Positions 17,289-26,765 of a stretch of 64,000 nt of DNA are shown here, in pieces; within the stretch, counting starts at the first letter, position 1; every line of letters begins with the position of its first letter. Below the pieces are notes generated by a model. The model was given only the letters and a program-made list of their open reading frames with translations. It ran no database searches and was not told the DNA's origin. A program made the translations under genes and the position numbers. Source of the DNA: JBBDMC01 sp963826055. Lineage in GTDB: Bacteria; Pseudomonadota; Alphaproteobacteria; Rhizobiales; Kaistiaceae. Location: assembly GCA_963826055.1 (NCBI GenBank), contig CAWGVO010000006.1:124001-188000 (forward strand), in the 5' to 3' direction.

Positions 17289-19409
17289 GCCGGTACGGTC
17301 CGCGTCGCCCGCCAGTAGTGCTGCACCAGGAATGCCGCACTGAGCGCGAAGCCGAGTTCGTCGGTGACCGGCAGTGCCGCCACCAGCGAAAAGGCGGCAA
17401 CCGTGGCAAAGCCCCGCTCCCACCAGGACAACGGACGGCGGAGGAAGCCGATCCCGGCAGCACCCCACAGCATGATCGCGAGGCAGGTCTTGAAAAGGAC
17501 GTACGCGACCGCCGCCGGATAGCCAATCTCCGCCGCCAGCGGACCACCGTCCTGAAGCATGAGCGCCGGCGTGTAGACCGCCATGAACGGAATGACGAAG
17601 CCGGCGAGCGCGATGCGCACCGCCTCGAGGCCGATCTTCATCCCGCCCTCCTTGGCAATCGGAGCGGCCGCGAAGGCGGCGAGCGCCACCGGCGGCGTCA
17701 GGTCGGCAAGGATTCCGAAATAGAAAACGAACATGTGGGTGACGATCAGCGGCACGCCCAAGTGGAGCAACGCCGGCCCGGCGAGCGACGAGGTGATGAT
17801 GTAGTTGGGGATCGTCGGGATGCCCATGCCGAGGATCAGGCAGGTGATCATGGTGAGGATCAGGGACAGGAAGAGGCTGGTTCCGCCGACCGAGACGATG
17901 AACTGACCGAAGGTGGTGGCGAGGCCGGTGAGCGTCATCGTGCCGATGATGATGCCGACCGTGGCGCAGGCGACGCCGACCGGCAGCGCCGTCTTGGCGC
18001 CTTCCGCGAGACTGTCGCGGCACAACAAAAGCGTTGCTCGCCCGCCGGCGCTGGCGAGGTTCCACGCGATCAGCACGGCGACGACGATCACCAGCGCGTA
18101 GACGCCATATTCAAGGAAGGAAGCGCTGACCAGTCCGAGGCCCACCCAGAAGATGATGCGGATGACCTGCGACGACCAGCCGGCGACGATCGCCGAGCCG
18201 AGGATCAGCATGACCGTGAGCGCGAGGCCGATGGAACCCGCGAACAGCGGCGTGTAGCCGGAGAAGAGCAGATAGACCAGCACCACCAGGGGCAGCACCA
18301 GATACCAGCGGCGGCGCACCGCGTCGATCGCGGACGGGCATTCCTCGCGCGGCAAACCGAACAGGTTGCGCTTGCCGGCCTCCAGATGAACCATCCAGAA
18401 AGTCGAGCCGAAATAGAGAAGCGCCGGCACCAGCGCCGCCTTGACCACCGTCGCGTACGAAACGTCTAGCGTTTCGGCCATGATGAACGCGACGGCGCCC
18501 ATGACCGGCGGCATGATCTGACCACCCATCGACGAGGTCGCCTCGACCCCGCCAGCAAAGGCGGCGCGGTAGCCGAAACGCTTCATCAGCGGGATGGTGA
18601 ACTGGCCCGTGGTGACGACATTGGCGACGCCCGACCCCGAGATGGTGCCCATGAGGCCGGAGGAAATGACCGCGACCTTGGCGGCGCCGCCACGCGCCTG
18701 GCCGACAAGTCCGAGCGCAACATCGGTAAAGAACCGGATCATCCCCGCCCGCTCCATGAACGAGCCGAACAGGATGAACAGGAAGATGTACGTCGACGAT
18801 ACGTACACGGGCGTCCCGTAGATGCCCTCGGTGCCGAAGGACATCTGGTTGATGACTTGATCGAAATCGTAGCCGCGCGTATCGAACGGCGGCGGCAGAT
18901 GCTGGCCGAAGAAGCAATAGAGCAGGAACAGGCCGGAGATGATCGGCAGGGCCGGCCCCATCGCCCTCAGCGCCGCCAGCACCACGACGACGATGAGGCC
19001 AACGCCGACGACCAGATCGGCAGTCGTGGGGTACCCCGAGCGGATAATCAGGTCGCGGTAGAAGACCCACTGGTAGAGGGCGACGGCGACACCCACCAGC
19101 CCAAGCGCCCAGCCGGCAACGCGCCACGGCATCGCCTCGCCTTTGGCGGCGCCGATCAGCGGGAACACCAGCAGGGTGAGGAAGCCGACGTGGACGGACG
19201 CGCACGATCTGGCTCGGCAGCACCAGCAGGTTGAGCGCCGTGGCAAGCTGGAAAGCAGAGAAGAGGACGGCAATCCAGAAGAGAAGGCGCCCCTCCCCAG
19301 ATTTCGGGAAGCTCTCCGCCAGCGGATCGTGGAAACCGAGATCGGCCGCGCCCGCCGGCGGCGGGTGGTCGGGCTCCGCTCCCGGGCCTCGCGGTTCAGG
19401 CGCGCTCAT
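17285..19409 (-). CDS. TRAP transporter fused permease, one frameshift in this sequence
   Basis: This locus encodes a fused small plus large TRAP permease of about 707 residues that would work with the TAXI binding protein next door to import an organic acid driven by an ion gradient. The N-terminal part, MSAPEPRGPGAEPDH to LLVLPSQIVR, is in one frame and everything from SVHVGFLTLL is in another. Removing one base at about 19199 (a C on the plus strand) joins them exactly as in the family. The large subunit shows MSFGTEGIYGTPVYVS, GTISGSGVANVVTTG, the hairpin GVEATSSMGGQIMPPVMG and LGMGIPTIPNY. The C-terminal segment (LSWWERGFATVAAF) is the DUF3394-type extension. The break is probably a sequence error. 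Confidence 0.88.
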
Positions 19410-19482
19410 CGGCAGTGTTCGTCGCCCCGGCCCGCGGAACCGCCGCGGTCACGCGGGCCGGGACAAGCGAAAGTGCCGCTGC

Positions 19483-20439
19483 CTACATCACGCCCTTTTC
19501 CTTGTAGTAGCGCTCGGCGCCCGGATGGAGCGGTATGGGCAGGCCCTTGGTTGCGGTCTCAAGGCTGATTGCCTTCGCCGCCGCGTGGGCCGCCACCATG
19601 TCGTCGAGGTGCTCGAACAGCGCCTTGGTCATCTGGTAGACGGTTTCATCGTCAAGGTCGGCGCGGGTGACCAGGATATTGGTGATCGCCGCGGTGGGCA
19701 CATCCTCGGTCTGGCCATCGTAGGTGTTGGCCGGAATGACTTGCGACGTGTAGGGCGCGCCGATCTTGGCAACCACGTCGGCCGGCACCGAGACCACATA
19801 AATCGGCACCGACGAGGCGAGGTCGCGGATCGAGGCAACGCCGAGTCCGGCTGACTGCAGCGTGGCATCGAGCTGGCGGTTCTTCATCAGATCGACCAAC
19901 TCGCCGAACGGCAGGTACTCAGTCCGGCTGAGATCGTCGTAGCTGAGACCAGCCGCCTCGAAAATGGCGCGGGCGTTGAGCTCGGTACCGGATTTCGGGG
20001 CGCCGACCGAGAGGCTATGGCCCTTGAGGTCGGCCAGCGTCTTGATGCCTGAGTCCTTGGTCGCCACGACCTGCACGTAGTTCGAATAGATCGCCGCCAC
20101 GGCGCGCAGCTTGTCGAGCTTGCCGGGGAAGCCGACATCAGTATTGCCCTCCCAGGCAAGCTTGACCGAATCGCCAAGCGCGAACGCGATCTCCCCCTTG
20201 CCCTGCTGCAACAGGTTCAGGTTCTCAACTGACGCCTTGGTCGACTGGACCTGGGCACGTGCGCCGGCAATGTTGTTGCCGTAGATGGTCGAAAGCGCCA
20301 CACCCAGCGGATAGTAGACGCCGCTGGTACCGCCGGTGAGTACATTGATGAACTGCTGGGCGCTGGCCGGAACCAGCCCTGCCATCATGGTCAGGGCAAG
20401 CGCGCTACCAACGAGACTGGCTCTACGCAAAGCGTGCAT
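19483..20439 (-). CDS. TAXI family TRAP transporter solute-binding protein
   Basis: This 318-residue periplasmic binding protein has a signal peptide (MHALRRASLVGSALALTMM to ASAQ, about residues 1-28) followed by the TAXI signature QFINVLTGGTSGVYYPLGVALSTIY. Further features are NLLQQGKGEIAFALGDS, SVGAPKSGTELNARAIFEAAGL and a C-terminal IPLHPGAERYYKEKGV. TAXI proteins bind glutamate, 2-oxoglutarate or similar acids in characterised cases; the ligand here is unknown. ATG 20439 has GGGAGG upstream. It precedes the permease and DUF1850 genes on the same strand, forming the transporter operon. Confidence 0.93.
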   Translation of the reverse strand: MHALRRASLVGSALALTMMAGLVPASAQQFINVLTGGTSGVYYPLGVALSTIYGNNIAGARAQVQSTKASVENLNLLQQGKGEIAFALGDSVKLAWEGNTDVGFPGKLDKLRAVAAIYSNYVQVVATKDSGIKTLADLKGHSLSVGAPKSGTELNARAIFEAAGLSYDDLSRTEYLPFGELVDLMKNRQLDATLQSAGLGVASIRDLASSVPIYVVSVPADVVAKIGAPYTSQVIPANTYDGQTEDVPTAAITNILVTRADLDDETVYQMTKALFEHLDDMVAAHAAAKAISLETATKGLPIPLHPGAERYYKEKGVM

Positions 20440-20599
20440 TACCTGAAATCCTCCCGCTATAGGAGCCGACCGCGACGGCCGGCCAGAACCAGAAAGGTAC
20501 CATGCCCCGGCTGGAGCGCATCCCCCAAAAGGCACCTTGACGGGGGAGCCGTCAGGCCCCAACTAGGCGCCCTTCCCTCTCCCGCCCCCGAGGACATCC

Positions 20600-21697
20600 A
20601 TGGGTTTCCGCTGCGGCATCGTCGGCCTGCCCAACGTCGGCAAGTCGACCCTGTTCAACGCGCTGACGCGCACCGCCGCGGCGCAGGCGGCGAACTATCC
20701 TTTCTGCACCATCGAGCCCAACACCGGCGAAGTGGCCGTGCCCGACCCGCGGCTCGACGCCATCGCGGCGATCGCCAAGCCGGCCCAAATCGTGCCCACC
20801 CGCATCGGCTTCGTCGACATCGCCGGGCTGGTCCGCGGCGCCTCGAAAGGCGAAGGCCTCGGCAACCAGTTCCTCGGCCACATCCGCGAGGTCGATGCCA
20901 TCATCCATCTGGTCCGCTGCTTTGCGGACGGGGACGTCGCCCACGTGGAAGGCCGCGTCGATCCCATTGCCGACGCGGAGACGGTCAACACCGAGCTGAT
21001 GATCGCCGACCTCGCCAGCCTCGAGCGTCGCGTGGCACCGTTGAAGAAGCGTGCCCAGGGCGGCGACAAGGAGGCAAAGGCCGACGTGGCGCTGATGGAA
21101 GCGGCGATCGACCTTCTCTCGATCGGCAAGCCCGCCCGCCTCGTCGCCGTCCCCAAGGGCGAGGAGGCCGCCTTCCGGGCGCTCAACCTGCTGACCGCCA
21201 AGCCAATCCTCTACGTCGCCAACGTCGAGGAGTCTTCGGCGGCCACCGGCAACGGCCTGTCGGAGCGCGTGGCTGAGATGGCGGAGGCGGAGGGCGCCGG
21301 CTTCGTCGTCATCTCTGCGGCGATCGAGGCCGAGATCGCCCAGCTCTCCGCCGATGAGCAAAGCGAGTTCCTCGCCACGATCGGCCTGGAAGAGCCGGGG
21401 CTCGATCGCCTCATCCGGGCCGGCTACGCCCTCCTTGGCCTCATCACATTTTTCACCGCCGGACCGAAGGAAGTGCGCGCGTGGACGATCCCCCTCGGCG
21501 CCCGCGCGCCCGAGGCCGCCGGCACCATCCACAGTGACTTCGAGAAGGGCTTCATCCGCGCCCAGACCATCGCCTACGACGATTTCGTTCGCCTCGGCGG
21601 CGAGCAGGCCGCGCGTGACGCCGGCAAGGCGCGCGACGAAGGCAAGGACTACGTCGTCAAGGACGGCGACGTCATGCTGTTCAAGTTCAACGTGTGA
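20600..21697 (+). CDS. ychF: redox-regulated ATPase YchF (OLA1 family)
   Basis: This 365-residue Obg-related P-loop protein hydrolyses ATP in preference to GTP and associates with ribosomes. Walker A is GLPNVGKST (about residues 8-16); FVDIAGLVRGASKGEGLGNQFL is the switch II region. ANVEESS occupies the place of the GTPase NKxD motif, which explains the ATP preference. The C-terminal TGS domain ends AYDDFVRLGG and DGDVMLFKFNV. It is divergent from the TAXI gene and convergent with the next gene, ending 9 bases before it. Confidence 0.97.
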   Translation: MGFRCGIVGLPNVGKSTLFNALTRTAAAQAANYPFCTIEPNTGEVAVPDPRLDAIAAIAKPAQIVPTRIGFVDIAGLVRGASKGEGLGNQFLGHIREVDAIIHLVRCFADGDVAHVEGRVDPIADAETVNTELMIADLASLERRVAPLKKRAQGGDKEAKADVALMEAAIDLLSIGKPARLVAVPKGEEAAFRALNLLTAKPILYVANVEESSAATGNGLSERVAEMAEAEGAGFVVISAAIEAEIAQLSADEQSEFLATIGLEEPGLDRLIRAGYALLGLITFFTAGPKEVRAWTIPLGARAPEAAGTIHSDFEKGFIRAQTIAYDDFVRLGGEQAARDAGKARDEGKDYVVKDGDVMLFKFNV

Positions 21698-21705
21698 GGC
21701 CGCGG

Positions 21706-22860
21706 CTACTGGGCCTCTTTCGCGTTGATCTTTCCCTCCCCCGGATGCCCCAGCAGTTGAAGATTTCCGGACCGGCCGAAGTACCAGTCACCGATCGTCT
21801 GAGCGAGTGTCTGGCCTCCGATGGCGGCCTGCGAAAACCGCGCGTTGAGGAGCGCCGTGTGCGTCGTGTTGGCGGTCACGAAGTAGGCCGGCACGTCGCG
21901 CAGCGACTGGCGCACCTCCTGTCCGTATCGCATGACATATGCCTTCTCCGCCGGGCCCGCCCGGTGCCCGGGCACGATGCCGAGCATGCTGAGCAGCACC
22001 GGGTCCCGCTGGTCCGCGAACACGAACATCGGCGTAGTGATGTATGGGAAGACAAAGCCTTCCTTCAGGCAGTCCGCCACATGACCGGCGTTGGCGGCGG
22101 CGCATGACGCGTCCGGCTTGTCGCTGGAGTAGGCGAGCGCCTCCGGCGTGAAGTTACTGATTTCCAGCACGCCCGACCCGAGGGGCTGGACGTCGGCCGG
22201 TATCCAGCCGCTATCGGCGAGACCCCTGACCTTGGCATTGGGCAACCGCTCGGCGACGTGGTCGAGGTTATTGTGCACGCCCATCCCGCCCGCCGACGTT
22301 CCCGCCAGGAGCACCTCGCTCGCCTGGGCGAGGGTCGGCGCGCCGCCGATCGACTTGGCCAGCAACTGATCGAGTAGCGCATCGATGATCTCGTGACCGC
22401 GAAACTGCCACGTCGAACCGCCGACCTTGTGCTCGCCATCTCCGGCCCAGAAGTCGGAGCTGCAATAGTGAACGTAGACATGGGTGAAGTTGGCGAAGTC
22501 CGGATTTTCACTTTTCGAACTGGAGAGCAGGCCATCGCCCGTGCGGGTCGCCGGGCCACCCGACCCGGTCACCAGATCCTTCTGTTCGCGCTGGCGCTGG
22601 AGGCAGACCTTGTCGCTCATGCAGCCGGCGCCGCCCTGCAGGAACAGAATCCATTTGTTGCGGTCATCACCGGTTCCGGGGCTGAAGTAGAAAATCGGCG
22701 CTGTGCCATCGTTGCAGACCGCCTTCGGCCAGGCGGCGACCTTGAGGGTCTGCCTGGTCATAGCCGCGGCATCGGCGGTGCTGCCGGCGGCCAACATTGC
22801 GCCCGCCGCTACCACGAACGCGATCAGAGTGCTGGGTTTCACGATTGCCCGATCATGCAT
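21706..22860 (-). CDS. pectinacetylesterase-like secreted hydrolase
   Basis: This 384-residue protein has a signal peptide (hydrophobic region about residues 11-30, ending ADAAA) and an alpha/beta hydrolase of the pectinacetylesterase/NOTUM type. Support: KWILFLQGGAGCMSDKVCL (oxyanion region), HVYVHYCSSDFWAGDG, the nucleophile in LLAGTSAGGMGVHNNLD, FADQRDPVLLSM with a likely Asp, and FVTANTTHTALL with a likely His. Such enzymes remove O-acetyl groups from pectin or palmitoleate from proteins; the bacterial substrate is unknown. ATG 22860 has GGAGG upstream. Confidence 0.85.
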   Translation of the reverse strand: MHDRAIVKPSTLIAFVVAAGAMLAAGSTADAAAMTRQTLKVAAWPKAVCNDGTAPIFYFSPGTGDDRNKWILFLQGGAGCMSDKVCLQRQREQKDLVTGSGGPATRTGDGLLSSSKSENPDFANFTHVYVHYCSSDFWAGDGEHKVGGSTWQFRGHEIIDALLDQLLAKSIGGAPTLAQASEVLLAGTSAGGMGVHNNLDHVAERLPNAKVRGLADSGWIPADVQPLGSGVLEISNFTPEALAYSSDKPDASCAAANAGHVADCLKEGFVFPYITTPMFVFADQRDPVLLSMLGIVPGHRAGPAEKAYVMRYGQEVRQSLRDVPAYFVTANTTHTALLNARFSQAAIGGQTLAQTIGDWYFGRSGNLQLLGHPGEGKINAKEAQ

Positions 22861-23000
22861 GGTCGCCTCCGGTCTGGAGTCCCTGTCGCCCAGCGCATCA
22901 TAGACAACATGCGGTCCAGCCGGCATCCGTCGTCAATGTTGCGGTGCCGCACAAAATCCGGCTTAGTTCGCTGGCCGATCGCCGGGAGAGGACGACGGGA

Positions 23001-23441
23001 ATGCGCTATTTCGAGGACTTCACGGTCGGCGAAGCGATCGATCACGGCACCCGGACCGTAAGCGCAGCGGACATCGTCAGCTTTGCCCGCGAGTTCGATC
23101 CGCAGCCCTTCCACGTCGACCCCGAGGCGCCGGAGACCGCTCTTCTCGGCGGGCTGCTCGCATCGGGCTGGCACGTCGCCGCCATCTTCATGCGGATGAT
23201 GTGCGATTCATTTCTTCTCGATTCTTCGTCGATGGGCTCCCCCGGCGTCGAAACCCTGAAGTGGTTGCGCCCAGTCAGACCCGGCGCATCGCTCACCGGC
23301 CGCTCGATCGTGATCGACACGCGCGCCTCGCGGAGCCGCCCCGACCGCGGTTTCGTCCGCTTCCGGCACGAACTGACCGACGACAGCGGCGCCTTGATCA
23401 TGTGGTTTGAGAACCCGGTTATGTTCGGACGCCGGCCATGA
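23001..23441 (+). CDS. MaoC family dehydratase (first of a pair)
   Basis: This 146-residue hotdog-fold protein shows FEDFTVGEAIDHGTRTVSAADIVSFAREFDPQPFHVDP, in which the Asp and His of the hydratase-2 motif are present, and GLLASGWHVAAIFMRM. MaoC proteins hydrate enoyl-CoA or act on related thioesters. ATG 23001 follows GGGAGAGG. The stop overlaps the ATG of the second MaoC gene by 4 bases, so the two are translationally coupled and may form a heterodimer. About half the residues match its partner by eye. Confidence 0.9.
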   Translation: MRYFEDFTVGEAIDHGTRTVSAADIVSFAREFDPQPFHVDPEAPETALLGGLLASGWHVAAIFMRMMCDSFLLDSSSMGSPGVETLKWLRPVRPGASLTGRSIVIDTRASRSRPDRGFVRFRHELTDDSGALIMWFENPVMFGRRP

Positions 23442-23887
23442 GCGCTTTCGACACAATCACGGTCGGCCAGACTTTCGCGTTCGGCAGCTACGAGTTCACC
23501 GCCGAGCGCATCAAAGCGTTCGCCCGCGACTGGGACCCGCAGCCTTTCCACGTCGACGAGGAAGCGGCGGCGAAATCGACGTTCGCCGGCCTGATTGCCT
23601 CGGGCTGGCACACGGTTGCCGCGATGATGCGCCTGCAGGTCGATTATTTCCACGGGCTTGGTGCCGATAGTCCCCGCTTCGGTGTCTCTCCCGGCTTCGA
23701 CGACCTCAAATGGCTGAAGCCCGTCTACGCCGGCGACCGCATCACCTATTCCGGCCGCGTGGTTGCCAAACGCCTGTCGCAGTCGCGGCCCGGCACCGGC
23801 ATCATCACCACCGAATTTTCGGGTGTGAACCAGAATGGCGAGCCGGTGTTCGCCGTCACCGCTCACGTCATCGTATCGAGGGAATGA
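23438..23887 (+). CDS. MaoC family dehydratase (second of a pair)
   Basis: This 149-residue hotdog protein has the same core as the gene before it: FGSYEFTAERIKAFARDWDPQPFHVDEEAA and FAGLIASGWHTVAAMMRL, then a conserved GFDDLKWLKPVYAGDRITYSG block. It is likely an enoyl-CoA hydratase or thioester dehydratase. It overlaps the upstream copy by 4 bases. Two adjacent homologous hotdog genes suggest a duplicated pair acting as a heteromer. The substrate is unknown. Confidence 0.9.
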   Translation: MSAFDTITVGQTFAFGSYEFTAERIKAFARDWDPQPFHVDEEAAAKSTFAGLIASGWHTVAAMMRLQVDYFHGLGADSPRFGVSPGFDDLKWLKPVYAGDRITYSGRVVAKRLSQSRPGTGIITTEFSGVNQNGEPVFAVTAHVIVSRE

Positions 23888-23911
23888 GGGCGGGCGCGCG
23901 GCACGCCCTCA
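23885..23911. terminator. hairpin between convergent genes
   Basis: TGAGGGCG (23885-23892) pairs perfectly with CGCCCTCA (23904-23911) around an 11-base loop, in the short gap between the MaoC pair and the phosphatase. There is no T run, so termination strength is doubtful. Confidence 0.4.
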
Positions 23912-23922
23912 CACGTGTATCC

Positions 23923-24789
23923 CTATTGCGGGGGTCCGCTCCAGCCGGGCAGCGCGTCGATCTTCATCTGGCGACGCTGATCGGGCGACTTGGAATAGTC
24001 GCTCATGAACGGCGCCGACTCAAAGGAGCCGTATTCCGGGTTGGCGATGAAGATCCAGTCGTGGCCGATGTGGGCCATGTTGGACTGGAGCGAAGCCAGC
24101 CGGTCGGTTTCCGAGCCACCGTAGTCGTCGGAGAAATCGCCGTAGTTGTCGCCGATCAGCAGCAGGACACGGTAATTCTGCGCCACAAACGCGCGCCGCG
24201 TTCCCTTCTTTGACGTCCAGTCGTCCTTTTCCTTGCTCATCAGGAACGTGTCGACATTGCCGCCCATCGGGAAGCCAAGGGCTTCCATGTTCTTGCGGGT
24301 CGCATCTTCCTGATCGGCCGTGCGGTTGGTGACGTAGAAAACCTTGACGCCCTTGGAGTCCGCATACTTCGTAAAGTCGACCGCGCCCGGAACCGCCTTC
24401 GCATCGGCATCGGCAACCCAGGCCGCCCACGTCTTGCCCGAATAGTCCTGACCGGTCTTGACCAGCCACAACTCGTACGCGCCGTTGTCGATGGCAGTTT
24501 CGTCGGCATCGAGGATCACAGCCGGCGGCAGATCCTGGAAGTTGCCGGTCTGCTCGGTCGCCGCCGTCCAGGTCTTGTCGGCCAGTGCCTCGTCGAGCCT
24601 GATTTTTGCAAGCTGGTACATCGCCTCGGTGTTTGCCTTGTATTCGACCGAGTTGCTGACCCATAGCGTGGCGTTGAGGAGATCGTTCTGCGGCACCGCA
24701 TCGGCGGCGAGAGCCCCTCCGGCCGCGAGCGGCAGTCCGATCGTCACCGCGGCTGCCAGCCGCAGGGCAGAATGCATCTTGGCTGTCAT
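23923..24789 (-). CDS. HAD-type acid phosphatase, e(P4)/class B-like, secreted
   Basis: This 288-residue protein has a signal peptide (about 1-29, ending GGALAADA) and a HAD phosphatase core: the catalytic motif AVILDADETAIDN, motif II in VFYVTNRTADQEDATRKN and acidic motif IV in LLLIGDNYGDFSDD. The N-terminal LNATLWVSNSVEYKANTEAM block is typical of the 5'-nucleotidase lipoprotein e(P4) group, although no lipobox Cys is seen here, so the enzyme should be soluble in the periplasm. It probably scavenges phosphate from nucleotides. A good GAGGGAAG ribosome site precedes ATG 24789. Confidence 0.9.
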   Translation of the reverse strand: MTAKMHSALRLAAAVTIGLPLAAGGALAADAVPQNDLLNATLWVSNSVEYKANTEAMYQLAKIRLDEALADKTWTAATEQTGNFQDLPPAVILDADETAIDNGAYELWLVKTGQDYSGKTWAAWVADADAKAVPGAVDFTKYADSKGVKVFYVTNRTADQEDATRKNMEALGFPMGGNVDTFLMSKEKDDWTSKKGTRRAFVAQNYRVLLLIGDNYGDFSDDYGGSETDRLASLQSNMAHIGHDWIFIANPEYGSFESAPFMSDYSKSPDQRRQMKIDALPGWSGPPQ

Positions 24790-24963
24790 GATTGCTTCCC
24801 TCTGATTGCCAATGACCGCAAAGGACCGGTGGCGGTACTTTGCCGGCTATAAATCGACGCCGGCCGAGGTGGGATCGTCGCCCGTCCTCTCCCGCGCCAT
24901 TGGTCGGCGGCGTGTTTTCAGACTAGCGCAATCCGGCGACGCGAGCACGACAAAGTGACGTCG

Positions 24964-25638
24964 CTACGGTGTCGGAGGCTCCGGCGCCGGGTCCTTCATC
25001 GCCGCTGCTTCCCACGCCAGGAAATCGGGGTCGGCGAGCAGCGCGTCGACGTAGGCCATGCAGACCGGCATCAGGTGGGGCATATAGGTACGGAAGCGCG
25101 TTGCCACCGGCGCATAGGCGGCATCGGCGACGGTGAAATGGCCGAACAGGTACGGCCCACCGGCCGGCTTGCCCCACCTTTCACGGCACTCGGTCCACAT
25201 CGCCTCGATACGCGCGATGTCGGCAGCGACCCCCTCTTCGTGCAGTCCCTCGCCAGGCCGTGCCTCGAATAGCGCCATGGACAGGTGCGTACGCAGCGGC
25301 CGGAACCCGGAATGCATCTCGGCCGCAATGGCGCGCGCGTGGGCACGCGCCGCCGGGTCCTCAGGCCAAAGCCGCGCCGCCGGGAACAACTCCGCCAGAT
25401 ATTCACCGATTGCCAACGAGTCCCAAACCTTCACCACGACGCCGTCGTCGCGCGTGTGGACGAGAAGCGGCACCTTGCCGGTCGGCGACATGGCAACGAG
25501 CTTCTCCTTGTCGACCGGCACCCGATAACGGATCAGCGTTTCGGTGAACGGCACGCCGACTTTCCTCATCGGCAGCCAGCCGCGCAGCGACCACGACGAA
25601 AGCGTGCGGTATCCAATGTAGATGTGGAAGTCGGCCAT
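24964..25638 (-). CDS. glutathione S-transferase family protein
   Basis: This 224-residue protein has an N-terminal thioredoxin-like GST domain (FHIYIGYRTLSSWSLRGWLPMRKVGVPF, then SPTGKVPLLVHT and VWDSLAIGEYLAELFP) and an all-helical C-terminal domain with GPYLFGHFTVADAAYAPV. The Ser-containing LSSWSLRGWL motif is likely the glutathione-activating site. It resembles zeta/maleylacetoacetate isomerase-like GSTs but lacks a decisive subgroup motif. It is followed upstream by the sulfotransferase gene on the same strand. Confidence 0.9.
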   Translation of the reverse strand: MADFHIYIGYRTLSSWSLRGWLPMRKVGVPFTETLIRYRVPVDKEKLVAMSPTGKVPLLVHTRDDGVVVKVWDSLAIGEYLAELFPAARLWPEDPAARAHARAIAAEMHSGFRPLRTHLSMALFEARPGEGLHEEGVAADIARIEAMWTECRERWGKPAGGPYLFGHFTVADAAYAPVATRFRTYMPHLMPVCMAYVDALLADPDFLAWEAAAMKDPAPEPPTP

Positions 25639-25653
25639 GGCCCAGCCCTCAAC

Positions 25654-26283
25654 TCAACCGTCGTCGAATTGATATCCGAAAGTCTCGATGTCGTCGCCGT
25701 ACTTTTCCGCGATCAGACGACGCCCGGCGTCATTGTAGAACGCCCGGTAGCCGACCGGGTCTCGCGACGCGTTGACAACCGGCAGCGGCTCCGCGCGGCC
25801 GAAGACGATGCGGCTCACTTCGGCGAACCCGTCGGCGAGCGACTCGTATCGCAGCACCCGGTCGACCAGGAGCGTACCGTCCTCGCCGTAGAGGAAGGCT
25901 TTCTGGGGATCGACATGGCGCTGTTCGGTCACCCCGCGCCCCTTGCCGACCACCTCGCTGAGGAACAGGTCGAAAGCGATCCCGCGCGGCTGGTAGGCGA
26001 ATTTGTATTCCGACACCGCGCGCGCCCACGGATTGCGCACCACGGCGAACTTGAAATAGCGGGAGAAATCCTCCGCGCTGATGTACCCGCAACCGACGTA
26101 TTCGCCGGCGAAGAGATGGGCAAGCCGCGGCGGCCCCTTGGCCGGATCACGGTTGGGCTTGAGCAACAGCGCCCCCCGCTCCCGCCACGTGAGGTTCAGC
26201 TTCCCTAGGAATACAGTTTCGATGCTCTGGCCCGCGGTCTTCGGCACATGAACGAAGATCGTCCGGAATTCGTGGCTAAGCAT
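25654..26283 (-). CDS. sulfotransferase family 2-like protein
   Basis: This 209-residue protein opens with the 5'-phosphosulfate-binding loop FVHVPKTAGQSIETVF and has the 3'-phosphate motif FKFAVVRNPWARAVSEYKF (about residues 78-95). Both are the hallmarks of Golgi-type carbohydrate sulfotransferases found in bacteria. It would move sulfate from PAPS to a glycan or small molecule. ATG 26283 has GGAG 10 bases upstream. The acceptor is unknown, and no glycan cluster is nearby. It is a possible accessory gene. Confidence 0.85.
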   Translation of the reverse strand: MLSHEFRTIFVHVPKTAGQSIETVFLGKLNLTWRERGALLLKPNRDPAKGPPRLAHLFAGEYVGCGYISAEDFSRYFKFAVVRNPWARAVSEYKFAYQPRGIAFDLFLSEVVGKGRGVTEQRHVDPQKAFLYGEDGTLLVDRVLRYESLADGFAEVSRIVFGRAEPLPVVNASRDPVGYRAFYNDAGRRLIAEKYGDDIETFGYQFDDG

Positions 26284-26476
26284 CCTTGTTCATCTCCAGG
26301 TCCGCGGAGCATTCGCCGGCGGCCAACGCAATCCCAGCAGGGGCGCCCCGCGTCAACCGTCAAGACCATCCCCAACCCCGTTAAGGCGCGGCGTCTGGAC
26401 CGATTGGCCTCTGCGGCGTTCCGTGCTAAGCGATCGGCGCAAGATGCGGTCCTGACATACGATTCGGGGGTCTGAG

Positions 26477-26740
26477 ATGAAACGAGTGGTCTACGGTGCG
26501 ATGGCAACGCTTGCTTTTGCGGGATTCATCGCCCAATCGCAGCCCGCGAAAGCGGACGGCGTGCTCTTGGGTTTGTGGATCGCCAGTTCGGTGGTTTGCG
26601 AGGCGGTCGTGGCAGCTGACGCACAGAAGAGAGCCCCTGGGGCGCCGGTGATCGGCAACCAGGGAGGCAAGATGCTCCTGTGCCTCGTGCCAGCCGTTGG
26701 ACCGGCGATGGTTCTCGCCGACCACGCCAGCATGAAGTAG
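26477..26740 (+). CDS. small secreted or membrane-anchored protein of unknown function
   Basis: This 87-residue protein has a plausible signal peptide (MKRVVYGAMATLAFAGFIA to PAKA, about 1-26) and a second hydrophobic segment (KMLLCLVPAVGPAMVLADHA). A GGGGGTC ribosome site precedes the ATG. Two Cys residues occur in the mature part. I cannot assign a family. It stands alone, followed by a strong hairpin shared with the convergent petC gene. Confidence 0.6.
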   Translation: MKRVVYGAMATLAFAGFIAQSQPAKADGVLLGLWIASSVVCEAVVAADAQKRAPGAPVIGNQGGKMLLCLVPAVGPAMVLADHASMK

Positions 26741-26765
26741 CCGGCGCCGCCAAAGCGCGCGTAAA

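Noticed and set aside
26477..26740. Reading the 87-residue gene as a bacteriocin or toxin
   Set aside because: It has a signal-like start but no leader motif, immunity or export genes nearby; only an unknown secreted protein can be supported.
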